From the NCBI RefSeq assembly GCF_035958815.1, contig NZ_CP108383.1:3410001-3474000 (forward strand): a DNA stretch of 64,000 nucleotides, written 5' to 3'. Positions 34,359 to 42,956 of this stretch are shown here, in pieces. Both the position numbers and the translations under genes were made by a program. Under the pieces are notes generated by a model, which saw nothing but the letters and a program-made list of their open reading frames with translations, did no database searches and was not told where the DNA came from. The first letter of the stretch is position 1. Each line of letters begins with the position of its first letter. This DNA is from Nocardia sp. NBC_01327 (GTDB lineage: Bacteria > Actinomycetota > Actinomycetes > Mycobacteriales > Mycobacteriaceae).

Positions 34359-35127
34359 TGATCAACTTCTCCTACACGCGTGGGTATTTGTGGAGATTCG
34401 ATTTCCGTCACTGTCGCAACTGTGTGCTATAGCACGTCAAGGATGCCGAATCGCTGTCGATTCGACGTGCGCACATCGGATTGGGCTGGAAGGAATGAAT
34501 ATCAGTCCGACCGGCGGGAAATAGGCAACGATGAGTCAGAACGGGCCCCGCGCAGGCCCAATGATATCAACCCACCCTGATTTCGAGTCCCCCTCGATTC
34601 CTGCTTTGTGCATAGACCGTGCTAATTGCAACGATTAAATCTATACCTTTGCTAATAGCGCTCTGTCAACGTCCGTGGGCGGATCTGCGGTTAGCCCGCG
34701 GACGTGCTCTTTGCGTCGAATCGGATGCAAATCACCATGCTATTGACTGGTAAATTCGGATCTACCAGCATTTTCGGATGGAAATATTTCTGGTAACTGT
34801 GAGATTGCGGCAGCGATGTCAGGTGGCCGATCACATCTTGTGACAGTGCCCGATCTGACGCGTCTGGCCAACGTGCGATGCCCGAATGTTCCTATGCCGC
34901 AAAGTGTTCAGCGGAAGGTCTGTCGATGCGCCCCGAACTGTGTGAAATAGGTTCTGTCGCAGTCTGTCTGACCTGCACTGGCGGGGGAGAGGAGTAGGGT
35001 CGAGGTGACTTCAAGGTGCCCGTCGCCGGATACGGTGACGGATTCGTATGACGGGTATGGGGTTGTGCCAGTGCATCAATCGCTGAAACACTGGCCGAGA
35101 TCAAGGTGGCCTGTGGGAGGGAGCTTC
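34359..35127. other. AT-richer intergenic region between cluster A and the FAD monooxygenase
   Basis: No credible ORF in 770 bp. GC is visibly lower at 34570-34800 than in neighbouring genes. It must hold the divergent promoters for the cluster A ligase operon (left) and the FAD monooxygenase (right). I see no clear operator repeat. Confidence 0.5.
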
Positions 35128-36369
35128 ATGTCTGGATCGGTTCATGCGTTGGTCTGCGGCGGCGGTATCGCGGGCAACGCGGTTGCGCTGCAGCTGCTGC
35201 GCTCGGGCATCGACGTCACCGTCGTCGAACGCGCGTCCGCGCCCCGGCCCGGCGGGCAGGGTGTCTCCTTGCGCGGCGCCGGCCGCGCGGTGGCCGAGCG
35301 GATGGGTTTGATGCCGGGCATCCGGCGCTATCAACTCGACGAACGCGGAATGGTGGTGGTCGACGAGCGCGGCCGCACACTGGCCAGCATCTCCGCTGAG
35401 CAGTTCGGTGGTGACCGGTTCCTCGCCGATATCGAACTCAACCGTGGTGATCTCAACCGGGTGCTGCTCGAAGAGATCGCCGCGCTTCCGGTCACATCGG
35501 GCGTGCTCGATTACCGGTACGGCGAATGGGTAGAGGAGCTCGATCAGGACAGCGAAGCGGTGAAGGTACGCTTCGCCTCCGGTGCCGTGCACAGCTTCGA
35601 TGTCGTGATTGGCGCCGATGGCCTGCACTCGGAGGTCCGTGAGAGGGTATTCGGCCCGCGTGAGCATTTCACCGAATACCTCGGTGCTTACGTCGGATTC
35701 TTCACCATGCCTACGCCACCGGCGACGATGCTGGAAACCGCCTGGGGCGGTGTGTATCCGGTGCCGGCGAACGCGGTCGGCATGCGACCCCATCGCGATC
35801 CGTCGAGCTCTACGGCGATCATCAACATGCGCATGCCCGTGGACGAGAACCTGCGCGGAGATACCGCACGCCAGCAGCGACTGATCAGCGATCGGCTGGC
35901 CGGGCACGGCTGGGTGGTTCCGGCGATGCTTGACGCCATGGCCGACGCGCCTGACTTCTACTTCGACGAGATGATCCGGGTGCGGATGCCGAGCTGGTCG
36001 CGCGGCCGGATCGTCCTGCTCGGGGACGCCGCCTACTGCGGTTCACCGATGACCGGACTCGGCGCCACCCTCGCTCTGGTCGGCGCCTACCTGCTCGCCG
36101 CCGAAATCTCCACGACACCGGACAATCTCGCGCGGGCCTTCGACCGTTACGAGGAACTATTGCGGCCGCTGGCATCCGGCGTGCAGAAGGGCACTGAGGT
36201 CATGGTCCGACTGCTACTGCCCCGCACCCGCCCGGTGCTCACGCTGCTGCTCACGCTGCTGGGGGTCGTGGTGTCACGGCCAATGGGCCCGGTTCGGACC
36301 CTGCTCACCCGGCTGCTCGGCACCCGCGGCGAGTATCGGCTGCCAGATTACCCGAGCACCGCACCCTGA
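35128..36369 (+). CDS. FAD-dependent aromatic-type monooxygenase (PHBH/TetX fold)
   Basis: The protein has 413 aa from the ATG at 35128 (GGGAGGGA site). The frame is open to 35005, but the added residues are unlike the family. The dinucleotide motif is LVCGGGIAGNAVALQLLRSG (8-27). The DG motif is FDVVIGADGLHSEVRE, and the GD motif is RIVLLGDAAYCGSPMTGLGA. A hydrophobic C-terminal helix follows. Members hydroxylate phenolic or polyketide substrates or inactivate drugs. A MarR repressor gene 550 bp downstream suggests induction by a small molecule. No tie to cluster A is proven. Confidence 0.85.
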   Translation: MSGSVHALVCGGGIAGNAVALQLLRSGIDVTVVERASAPRPGGQGVSLRGAGRAVAERMGLMPGIRRYQLDERGMVVVDERGRTLASISAEQFGGDRFLADIELNRGDLNRVLLEEIAALPVTSGVLDYRYGEWVEELDQDSEAVKVRFASGAVHSFDVVIGADGLHSEVRERVFGPREHFTEYLGAYVGFFTMPTPPATMLETAWGGVYPVPANAVGMRPHRDPSSSTAIINMRMPVDENLRGDTARQQRLISDRLAGHGWVVPAMLDAMADAPDFYFDEMIRVRMPSWSRGRIVLLGDAAYCGSPMTGLGATLALVGAYLLAAEISTTPDNLARAFDRYEELLRPLASGVQKGTEVMVRLLLPRTRPVLTLLLTLLGVVVSRPMGPVRTLLTRLLGTRGEYRLPDYPSTAP

Positions 36370-36921
36370 GCGGATGCGCTGTGAGATCAGTCTTCGACGT
36401 GGCAGGTGGCCGGTCTTGCGCGCGTGCTGGTCGATGTCTAGGAGGTCGCGGTCGCCCTGACCGAGTCCGCCGACGATTACCTGCGAACGATATTCCGGCC
36501 CGTGAAAACCCGGCATTCGAGCAGTTCGTGTTTGGTTACCGCTCGCGGTGTCGTCACTGACAGCGATTTTGCTCGCGGACCGGCGAAATTGCCTGCGGTG
36601 TCAGCGATTCGGCGCCCCTACGGCGTGTGCTGGAACACCCCGCACTCAGATCGAGTGCAGCGCGGGCCCTCCGCCTTCGAGGGCGTCGATCGGATGTATC
36701 TCGCCCCGATACGCGAAGCCGTCACCAACGGGTCGAGCTGGCCAGTCAAACGAGGTTCGAGCATATTGTCGATCTGTCCGGAAGGCGTCGGCATAGCAGA
36801 TGTCGTAGGCCGCCTGCGGCGGGGCCCGCGGAGCTGTCGCGGACCACGATCGTGGTACCGCCCCGGGGCGAATATGTGACAATCCACTGGAACGCTGTTG
36901 GGCTCGTGGTGACCGCGATTG
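36370..36921. other. Region with a possible decayed minus-strand gene
   Basis: The minus-strand frame at 36630-36800 reads like protein (QYARTSFDWPARPVGDGFAY, then YRGEIHPIDALEGGG). A neighbouring frame reads TYSPRGGTTIVVRDSS at about 36850-36900. Together they suggest a frameshifted gene of about 90 aa of unknown family. No intact ORF is present. Confidence 0.3.
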
Positions 36922-37389
36922 TCAAGGTGATCGCTCTCCCGAGTCGCCCACCGGCACATCGGGTGTTGCGAGCCGGGCGAGCAACTGCCGGAAAAAGGTG
37001 GCGTCTGCTGTGGCCAGGGTTGTGTGCAGAAGTTCGTCCTCGGCGTCTCTGACGCGCTTCTTGACCGTCGTATACAGCGTGCGCCCGCTGTCGGTGAGCC
37101 CAACGGTGCGCTGGCGTTGATCCTGCGCCCGTGCTCGGACGACCAGACCGCGGGTGGCCAGTTCGTCCAGATGCCGGCCTAATCGGGTGGGGTCGCGCCG
37201 GGTGCGGCGCGACAGTTCGACCTGCGACACGACGCGCGTCGACACCAGCTCGCTCATGATCGCGTACTCCCACATTGACAGTCCCGCCTCCCGCAGCAGG
37301 GGTTCCTCCTTCGCCGCCAGCTGCGGCAGCACACGAAACATCAATGCGGCCAGATCCGGTTCCTCCCCGGTTTCTCCCTCCTCGGACAT
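36922..37389 (-). CDS. MarR-family transcriptional regulator
   Basis: The protein has 155 aa from the ATG at 37389 (GGGAAGGG site). The winged-helix part contains LSMWEYAIMSELVSTRVVSQ, then ELSRRTRRDPTRLGRHLDEL and a wing with RARAQDQRQRTVGLTDSGR. A 14-bp inverted repeat, TCTACAGCGGTAGA, sits 22 bp upstream of the start codon and is probably its own operator. A near-identical site lies at 27671. Likely targets are its own gene, the nearby FAD monooxygenase and the TIGR03086-type gene. Confidence 0.85.
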   Translation of the reverse strand: MSEEGETGEEPDLAALMFRVLPQLAAKEEPLLREAGLSMWEYAIMSELVSTRVVSQVELSRRTRRDPTRLGRHLDELATRGLVVRARAQDQRQRTVGLTDSGRTLYTTVKKRVRDAEDELLHTTLATADATFFRQLLARLATPDVPVGDSGERSP

Positions 37390-37410
37390 GGACACCCTTC
37401 CCGTATGTCG

Positions 37411-37424
37411 TCTACAGCGGTAGA
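37411..37424. promoter_or_regulatory. Probable MarR operator (site 2)
   Basis: TCTACAGCGGTAGA is a perfect 5-bp-arm inverted repeat immediately upstream of the MarR gene start. It is 12/14 identical to 27671-27684. Confidence 0.6.
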
Positions 37425-37625
37425 GTATTAACTCTGTGCTCGGCGCGCTCAGTATCGCCGACTCGGAACCGGGCTCCGCGCATCTCGTCCGGTGATCGCA
37501 GACGGCGCCCGAGGTCGGCGATTCACTCCGGTCCGCGCCTCTACCGTGATGAGCATCAGGTTGCAAGGTCCTATGAAGTCACACCCCGCAGCATAGAATG
37601 GCAGGTCTAGGACTGTTTCTCGGTA

Positions 37626-37862
37626 GGGGCCAGCTTTGGGTGTTGTGTCCGAGTTACCCCGGTAGCGGTATCGCTCGATGGCGAGATCGCTGGGGTTGTA
37701 GAGCACGGATCCATTGTCTTCTGGGCGCTTGTTCGGTTTCTCGGTGAGGAACCGCCGTCAACCCAGGCGCGGGTGTCGTTTCTCGAGCCACCTCATCACC
37801 GCCCACCACGAGTAGTGGGCCAGGTAGCTGTAGGTGGTTTTGGAAACCGCGTGTCGTCCGTT
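37626..37862 (-). pseudogene. C-terminal remnant of a group II intron reverse transcriptase/maturase
   Basis: The frame reads HAVSKTTYSYLAHYSWWAVM then RWLEKRHPRLG, a maturase GIIM-type sequence. An in-frame TGA at 37758-37760 follows where a Trp codon (TGG) is expected. The same frame continues RRFLTEKPNKRPEDNGSVLY then NPSDLAIERYRYRGN, the usual C-terminal end of these enzymes. The reverse transcriptase domain is absent, and no intron domain V is seen downstream. It is a dead fragment joined to the IS5-type remnant. Confidence 0.65.
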
Positions 37863-37989
37863 CCGAACCAATCGAGCCCCGGACCTGTTCGGCGCGGGGC
37901 TCGCTCGGGGGTAATCAGGCCAGACTGATCGCATCAGCTTGGTTGACGACATGGACACTACAACAAACATCAGGTCTCGTACCGCTGCC

Positions 37990-38690
37990 GCATCGATCTG
38001 GGCACGCACACTGTTCGGTGGTGCCCGGTAGTCGAATGCCACTGGCCGTTTTGTCTCAGGTGGTAAGCCCCGATCACGGACCCACCGACGCAGCTCGGCG
38101 ATGTCATAAGCCTTGTCCGCGTGCAGCTTCGACAGTTCGAGCCGCCGCGGACCACGGCGCGAGCGCACTGGCGGAATGGCCTTGACCAACGGCCGCAACG
38201 CTTCGGCGTCGTTGATATTGCCCGCCGAAACATCAACGGCCAGAAGGATTCCGGCGCGATCGGACAGCGCATGAGTTTCGAACCGGGTTTGCCACGATCG
38301 ACCGGATTCGGCCCGGTGAGATCACCCCCTTTTCGCCCGCACCGACATCGCGTCGATCACCGCCCGCGACCAGTCGATCAAGCCTTGGTTGCCCAGCTCG
38401 TCGAGCACAGCTCGTTGTAGGCGATGCCACAACCCGACCTTGGTCCACACCGTGAACCGCTGGTGCGCGGTCGGCACGGTGATCCCGAACGACGGTGGCA
38501 GCATCCGCCACGCGCAACTGCTGGTCAGCACGTACACCACGGCGGCGAAAACCGCCCGCTGGTCGGTAGGTTCGGAGCCGCCGCCTTGCGTACGCGGGGC
38601 GAACTTCGGAAGCAATGGTTCGGTCAGCTCCCACAACTCATCCGGCACTAACCGGCGTGACAACTCATCGACCCCGGAGCTACAGGCCAT
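37990..38690 (-). pseudogene. IS5-family transposase, at least two frameshifts
   Basis: An intact N-terminus (ELTEPLLPKFAPRTQGGG, VLTSSCAWRMLPPSFG, FTVWTKVGLWHRLQRAVLDE, RAVIDAMSVRAKRG) stops at 38322 because of a frameshift. The next frames carry GPNPVDRGKPGSKL, then VDVSAGNINDAEALRPLV and LHADKAYDIAELRRWVRDRG. A second 1-nt loss lies near 38270. The final DDE-fold strands are missing, where the sequence meets unrelated DNA. No terminal inverted repeats were found. Confidence 0.8.
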
Positions 38691-38786
38691 GGGCGACTAA
38701 CTCCTAGCGCTAGACGGAATGTTTTGCGCCGCTTCGGTAGCCAGCGTCAAATCTATCTGGTCCTGGCGGAGCCGAGTATTGCCGGG

Positions 38787-38818
38787 CCTGCCCTGCAGAG
38801 CACCCTCTGCAGGGCAGG
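38787..38818. terminator. Hairpin terminator-like element after the hydrolase gene
   Basis: CCTGCCCTGCAG pairs perfectly with CTGCAGGGCAGG across 8 nt, 29 bp beyond the hydrolase stop (minus strand). Confidence 0.65.
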
Positions 38819-38847
38819 TCAAGAGCTACGTCGGATGGGCCAGTTGA

Positions 38848-39699
38848 CTAGCGCTGCAGGAATTCGATACTGGTGCGTTCGAAGGCGTCTTTGGCTTCTA
38901 CGAATACCCAGTGCCCACATTTGGAGAGAACGTGCAGCTCCGCGCTGGGGATCAGCCGTAGTGGTACCTGTGCCATGTCCAGTGGGCACTGACGGTCGTC
39001 CTTGCCCCAGACCATTAATGTCGGGCACTGCACCTTGTGCAGCATCGACCAGTAGGGCGGTGTATTGGACTGGGCCTGCGCTTGTTCTTGTAGTGCAGCA
39101 GCTTTCGAGCCATACATAGCCTGCAACGTCTGCAGGGCATCGGGCTGAATGGCGGCCCGCCACCGTTCCTCGATGAGGTCCTCGGTAACCAGCTTCGGGT
39201 CGAACACCATGCAGTTCAACCAGCGAACCAGAGCCTCTCGGCTGGGGTTGTCGGCGAACTCCCGTAGCAGTCGGGTGCCCTCGCTCGGGCCTGGACTGAA
39301 GATGTTTGTGCCGACGCCGCCGATTGCCACGAGCTTGTCCACTCGGGCCGGATGTGCGATGGCGGCCATGACGCCGACCACCCCGCCCATCGAATTGCCC
39401 ACCAGAGGAGCGGATTCGATGCCGAGGGCGTCCATGAACCGCAGAACCGAGTCGACAGCAGTGAGAACCGGATGCCCAGGCACGGGATCACTCGCGCCGA
39501 AACCTGGGAACTCGAGGATGTAGCAGTGAAAATGTTTGGCGAAGGCGGCGAGGTTTCCGCCGAAGTTGCGCCAGCCGTTGACGCCGATCCCAGATCCGTG
39601 CAGCAGGATCACCGGCGGCCCGTCGCCGGCCTCATGATAACGCAGTACCCCCTTGTCGGTGCGGACGGTTTTCAGCGTGTTCTCGTATGTCACATCCAC
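38848..39699 (-). CDS. Alpha/beta hydrolase, meta-cleavage-product hydrolase type (HsaD/BphD-like)
   Basis: The protein has 283 aa. The oxyanion-hole region is PPVILLHGSGIGVNGWRNF (29-47). The nucleophile elbow is LVGNSMGGVVG. The acid region is LMVWGKDDRQCPL and the catalytic His is in SKCGHWVFVEA. The family hydrolyses C-C bonds of ring-cleavage products, and HsaD does so in cholesterol catabolism. A perfect KstR-consensus site lies 11 bp upstream of the GTG start, supporting a steroid-related role. It stands alone, with remnants of IS elements on both sides. Confidence 0.85.
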   Translation of the reverse strand: MDVTYENTLKTVRTDKGVLRYHEAGDGPPVILLHGSGIGVNGWRNFGGNLAAFAKHFHCYILEFPGFGASDPVPGHPVLTAVDSVLRFMDALGIESAPLVGNSMGGVVGVMAAIAHPARVDKLVAIGGVGTNIFSPGPSEGTRLLREFADNPSREALVRWLNCMVFDPKLVTEDLIEERWRAAIQPDALQTLQAMYGSKAAALQEQAQAQSNTPPYWSMLHKVQCPTLMVWGKDDRQCPLDMAQVPLRLIPSAELHVLSKCGHWVFVEAKDAFERTSIEFLQR

Positions 39700-39709
39700 A
39701 ACAACAGAT

Positions 39710-39723
39710 TAGAACGCGTTTCA
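39710..39723. promoter_or_regulatory. KstR-type operator upstream of hydrolase
   Basis: TAGAACGCGTTTCA fits the published KstR consensus TnnAACnnGTTnnA at every fixed position. It lies 11-24 bp before the hydrolase start, where it would block the promoter. Confidence 0.65.
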
Positions 39724-40155
39724 TAGCTCTGTTCGCAGGGTCTTGGTGAGCGGTCTGACGGCTGGGGCGACGATGGCAAGCTTCAGAAGTGCTGCTGGAC
39801 AACCTGATCAGCGGAAACGCCTACCACGTTTGGGTTCGTCGCTTGAGTCGCTGGCGGAGAAAACTGTTGCTTTTTTGTGCAAGTTGAAAGGGACAGTCGG
39901 CACGGCTCGCTCAGTCCTGCCCAAGACGAGGCTTCAACTCCGATTGAGACTGCAACGACGCGGCGATCGCGCCAGCGGCCCAGGCGTAGCGGCCATGGAG
40001 GCGCAGCGCCAGGCGATTCGATGGTTTCCTCGAATACTAGATCCGGGGGTGGCGACTGGGTCGCACCCGGACGTAGGAGTCACGACCGTATCATTCACCC
40101 ACAACTGCGACCACGATCTGTCACGTGGGGTGGTCGTGTCGACGACGCGCCAATC
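39724..40155. other. Noncoding stretch left of the ISL3-type element
   Basis: Several overlapping frames are open, but none has coding character or a ribosome site. I see no identifiable gene or repeat apart from the IS end at 40156. Confidence 0.4.
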
Positions 40156-40276
40156 CTGGATCTGGCAGTCTTTCCGTATTGACCCAGTTCTAACCCTGCA
40201 CGCGGTCTTCATGATTGACGATGGTGCGGTGCTCTGATAATGAACTGCTGACCGTCCGGCTGCCGCACCTGCCGCG

Positions 40277-41908
40277 TTGCGCATCGACACCGTGCATGCC
40301 GTGGGCACCGGGGTGCGCATCGAAGCCCGTACCGGCACCGATCCGGTCGAATGCCCCAGCTGCGGAATCGAATCGCATCGTGTACACAGCCGCTGTGACC
40401 GCTGGCTGGCCGACACCGCTCTCGCCGGGCGCGAAGTCCTGATCCGGCTACGGGTGCGCCGACTGTTCTGCGACAACCGTGACTGCGCCAGAAAGACTTT
40501 CGCAGAACAGGTTTCGGGGCTCACGACCCGACACGGTCGCCACCCCACGATCCTGCGACGAGTGCGCCGCGCGGTCGGACTGGCTCTGGGTGGTCGCGCG
40601 GTGCGCGCCTGACCGGGAACTTGGCTGCATCTGTCAGCCGGATGACGCTGTTGCGGCAGGTCCGAGCCTTACCCGATCCGGTCCGGCCGACACCGTGCGT
40701 GCTCGGGGTCGACGATTTCGCGCTTCGCCGAGGGCACGACTACGGCACCATCCTGATCGACATCGAATCCCGCCGTCCCGTCGACGTCTTGGACGATCGC
40801 CGGGCCGAATCGCTGACCGCCTGGCTGCGGGCGCATCCCGGCGTCGAGATCATCTGCCGCGACCGGGCCGGCGCCTACGCCGAAGGCGCCACCCTGGGCG
40901 CGCCCCACGCCCTGCAGGTCGCCGACCGGTGGCACCTGTGGCACAACGTCGCCGGAGCTGTCGAACGCACCATCGCCCGGCACCGTTCCGCGTTGCACGC
41001 CGCGCTCAGCATCGATGCCGACAACGAGCGCGGCGAACAACACGACCCCGACGGTCAGGCCCCGGCCACTGCGATGGCATTACCGTCACCGCAACAGCGC
41101 ACCGACCGATGGGCAGTGCGTACTCGAAGCGTTACAACGATATTCACGCTCTGATCGACGAGGGCGAAAGCCTGCGTGGCATCGGCAAGCGCCTGGGCCT
41201 CGCGCGCGGCACGGTCCGGCGCTTCGCCCACGCTGACACCGACTGAGGAACTTCTGGTCAACAACGGCACTGGATACCGCCCCAGCCCGCTCGATGAATT
41301 CAAGCCCTACCTGCACCAACGATTCAGCGGCGGCTGCACTGACTCGACCGTGTTGTTCGCCGAGACCACCGCCCGCGGGTCATGGTCGACGACATCGCGG
41401 CCTCGGTGCGGTTCACCACGGTCGCCGTGCTACTGAGACGGGGTCAAGATCGTCCGCAAATACCTGCACCCATTCCGGGCCACCATGCCCGTCCCTCAGT
41501 CGCCACGCCACCCTCCATCACCTCGGCGCGTGGTCACCTGGATCATGAGCAATCCCAGCGCAATTGACGCTGCAGACCAGAAACGGCTCGACGCGATCCT
41601 GGCCGCGAGTCCACCGCTGGCGGCTCTCGCCCGGCCACGTCGGCGCGTTCGCGAGGATCATTTCTGAGCTGCGCGGGCGAGAACTGGAGCGGTGGATGGC
41701 CATGGTCGAGGCCGACGACCAACCGGCCCTGCATTCGTTCGTCCGTGGCTTGCGCCGCGACCAGGACGCGGTCACCGCAGGTTTGACTCTGCCTTGGAAC
41801 AGCGGCCCGGTCGAAGGACAAGTCAACCGGATCAAGATGCTCAAACGACAGATGTTCGGCCGCGCCAAAACCGACCTGCTCCGGAAGCGAATCCTGCTCA
41901 GCGACTGA
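40277..41908 (+). pseudogene. ISL3-family transposase, multiple frameshifts and an ssb-derived insertion
   Basis: Pieces occur in order in different frames. The zinc-ribbon N-terminus is VECPSCGIESHRVHSRCDRW with [14 protein letters not shown]. The catalytic core is [20 protein letters not shown], then [17 protein letters not shown] and ADRWHLWHN. An HTH piece is [20 protein letters not shown], and after it comes FKPYLHQRFSGGCTD. The C-terminus is VTAGLTLPWNSGPVEGQVNR. At least four frame changes occur (near 40612, 41100, 41240 and 41378-41440). The one at 41378 is caused by foreign sequence from ssb. The gene cannot make an active transposase. Confidence 0.85.
41378..41430 (+). repeat. 53-bp exact copy of internal ssb sequence
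   Basis: Bases 41378-41430 equal the reverse complement of 12689-12741, with no mismatch over 53 bp. In both places they can encode MVDDIAASVRFTTVAV. Here they interrupt the transposase between codons for FAETTARG and VKIVRKYLHPF, neither of which belongs to SSB. Confidence 0.9.
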
Positions 41909-42138
41909 GGAATCCGACCAGCCGGAATCACGGAAAGAGTGCCAGATCCAGTTTTCACGTGCCGTCGACAGGTCGGTCCGTCGCATCGATTCGAGTACCG
42001 CTGCTCTTGCTGAAGCGATGTCGAACTCGCTAGTTGGTTCGCGCCGCCGAACTTGCGCGGCGCAGTGACACTTGCGGGTGGGCGCGCGGACAAATTCGTT
42101 GGAGATCGAAGTGGGCTATCCTCAGTGTAGTTAGCAAT

Positions 42139-42152
42139 TAGAACGTGTTCTT
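42139..42152. promoter_or_regulatory. KstR-like palindrome upstream of the LuxR-type gene
   Basis: TAGAACGTGTTCTT contains the perfect palindrome AGAACGTGTTCT. It matches the KstR consensus except for the final base. It lies 73 bp upstream of the regulator start. Confidence 0.45.
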
Positions 42153-42224
42153 GTGCATGAGAACTGTTGTGTACCTTCGGCATCGGGAGTTGCTGAGGGA
42201 CACGCTGTACGTAGGAGGGGCGTC

Positions 42225-42956
42225 ATGAGCGTGGAAATCGCCGACATGCTGGCTCAGTCAAGGCGGCTGCTGGACTCGGTCATCTCGGAGATCGGTGAGC
42301 CTGATCTAGGGGTGGGAGACGTGGCACGGATCAGTCCGGGGGAGGACTGGGGCATCGATTTGCAGCGACGGTTGCGGGGCGCGCGTGAGGAAATCGTGGT
42401 CGCTATCTCCGATCCGATACAGCTGCAACGGCAGTATCCGGTCGGGGAACTAGTGATACGTGAGATGTTGGCGGTCGGGACTGAGGTGAAGCTGCTGATG
42501 TCGTCGAAGTATGCCGACAGCCGAGATCGGGAAGCGCTGCTGGCAGGCTGTCCGCTCAGTGATCTGATTCGTGTCACCTACTCCGATTTCCGCAACACGA
42601 TGATCATCGACCGCCGAGTCGCGATCGTGTGGGCCAGAGTCGGTGAGGCAGCCGAGGCTTACGTCTTCACGGAGAACACTTTGATGGAAGCGATCCATCG
42701 GCTAATGACGCAGACCTGGTCGTCGGCTCTGTCGCTGCGCGACCATGCAGATCTACAGCACAAGGAATTCGATGCGACGGCGATCTCAGTGGTCAAGTGC
42801 TTGAACGCCGGTGTTACAGACGAGGTTGCGGCCCGCATGCTCTCGGTTTCTCTGCGCACCTACCGCCGCTATGTCGCGGACGTCATGGCAAGGCTGGAGG
42901 CGCCGACACGGTTTCAGCTCGGGGTACGTGCGGCTGAACTCGGCCTGCTCCGATGA
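42225..42956 (+). CDS. LuxR-type HTH regulator with N-terminal TrmB/PLD-like sensor part
   Basis: The protein has 243 aa from the ATG at 42225 (AGGAGGGG site). The C-terminal HTH reads CLNAGVTDEVAARMLSVSLR then TYRRYVADVMARL (about 195-228), the GerE pattern. The N-terminal 170 residues contain LRGAREEIVVAISDP and FRNTMIIDRRVAIVW, resembling the PLD-like fold seen in small LuxR regulators of secondary metabolism. It is oriented toward the cluster B promoter region 1 kb away and could be a second regulator of that cluster. A KstR-like palindrome precedes it. Confidence 0.8.
   Translation: MSVEIADMLAQSRRLLDSVISEIGEPDLGVGDVARISPGEDWGIDLQRRLRGAREEIVVAISDPIQLQRQYPVGELVIREMLAVGTEVKLLMSSKYADSRDREALLAGCPLSDLIRVTYSDFRNTMIIDRRVAIVWARVGEAAEAYVFTENTLMEAIHRLMTQTWSSALSLRDHADLQHKEFDATAISVVKCLNAGVTDEVAARMLSVSLRTYRRYVADVMARLEAPTRFQLGVRAAELGLLR

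Larger units (their letters stand above)
40156..41951 (+). mobile_element. Decayed ISL3-family insertion sequence with terminal inverted repeats
   Basis: The left end CTGGATCTGGCAGTCTTTCC (40156-40177 in full, 22 bp) and the right end (41930-41951) are inverted copies with one mismatch. They enclose a broken ISL3-type transposase. At about 1.8 kb it is longer than usual for the family, partly because of the 53-bp ssb-derived patch. I could not confirm a target-site duplication by eye. Confidence 0.8.

Noticed and set aside
34380..34580. A 66-codon ORF in the region between cluster A and the FAD monooxygenase
   Set aside because: It has no ribosome site or conserved feature and lies in a low-GC promoter region.
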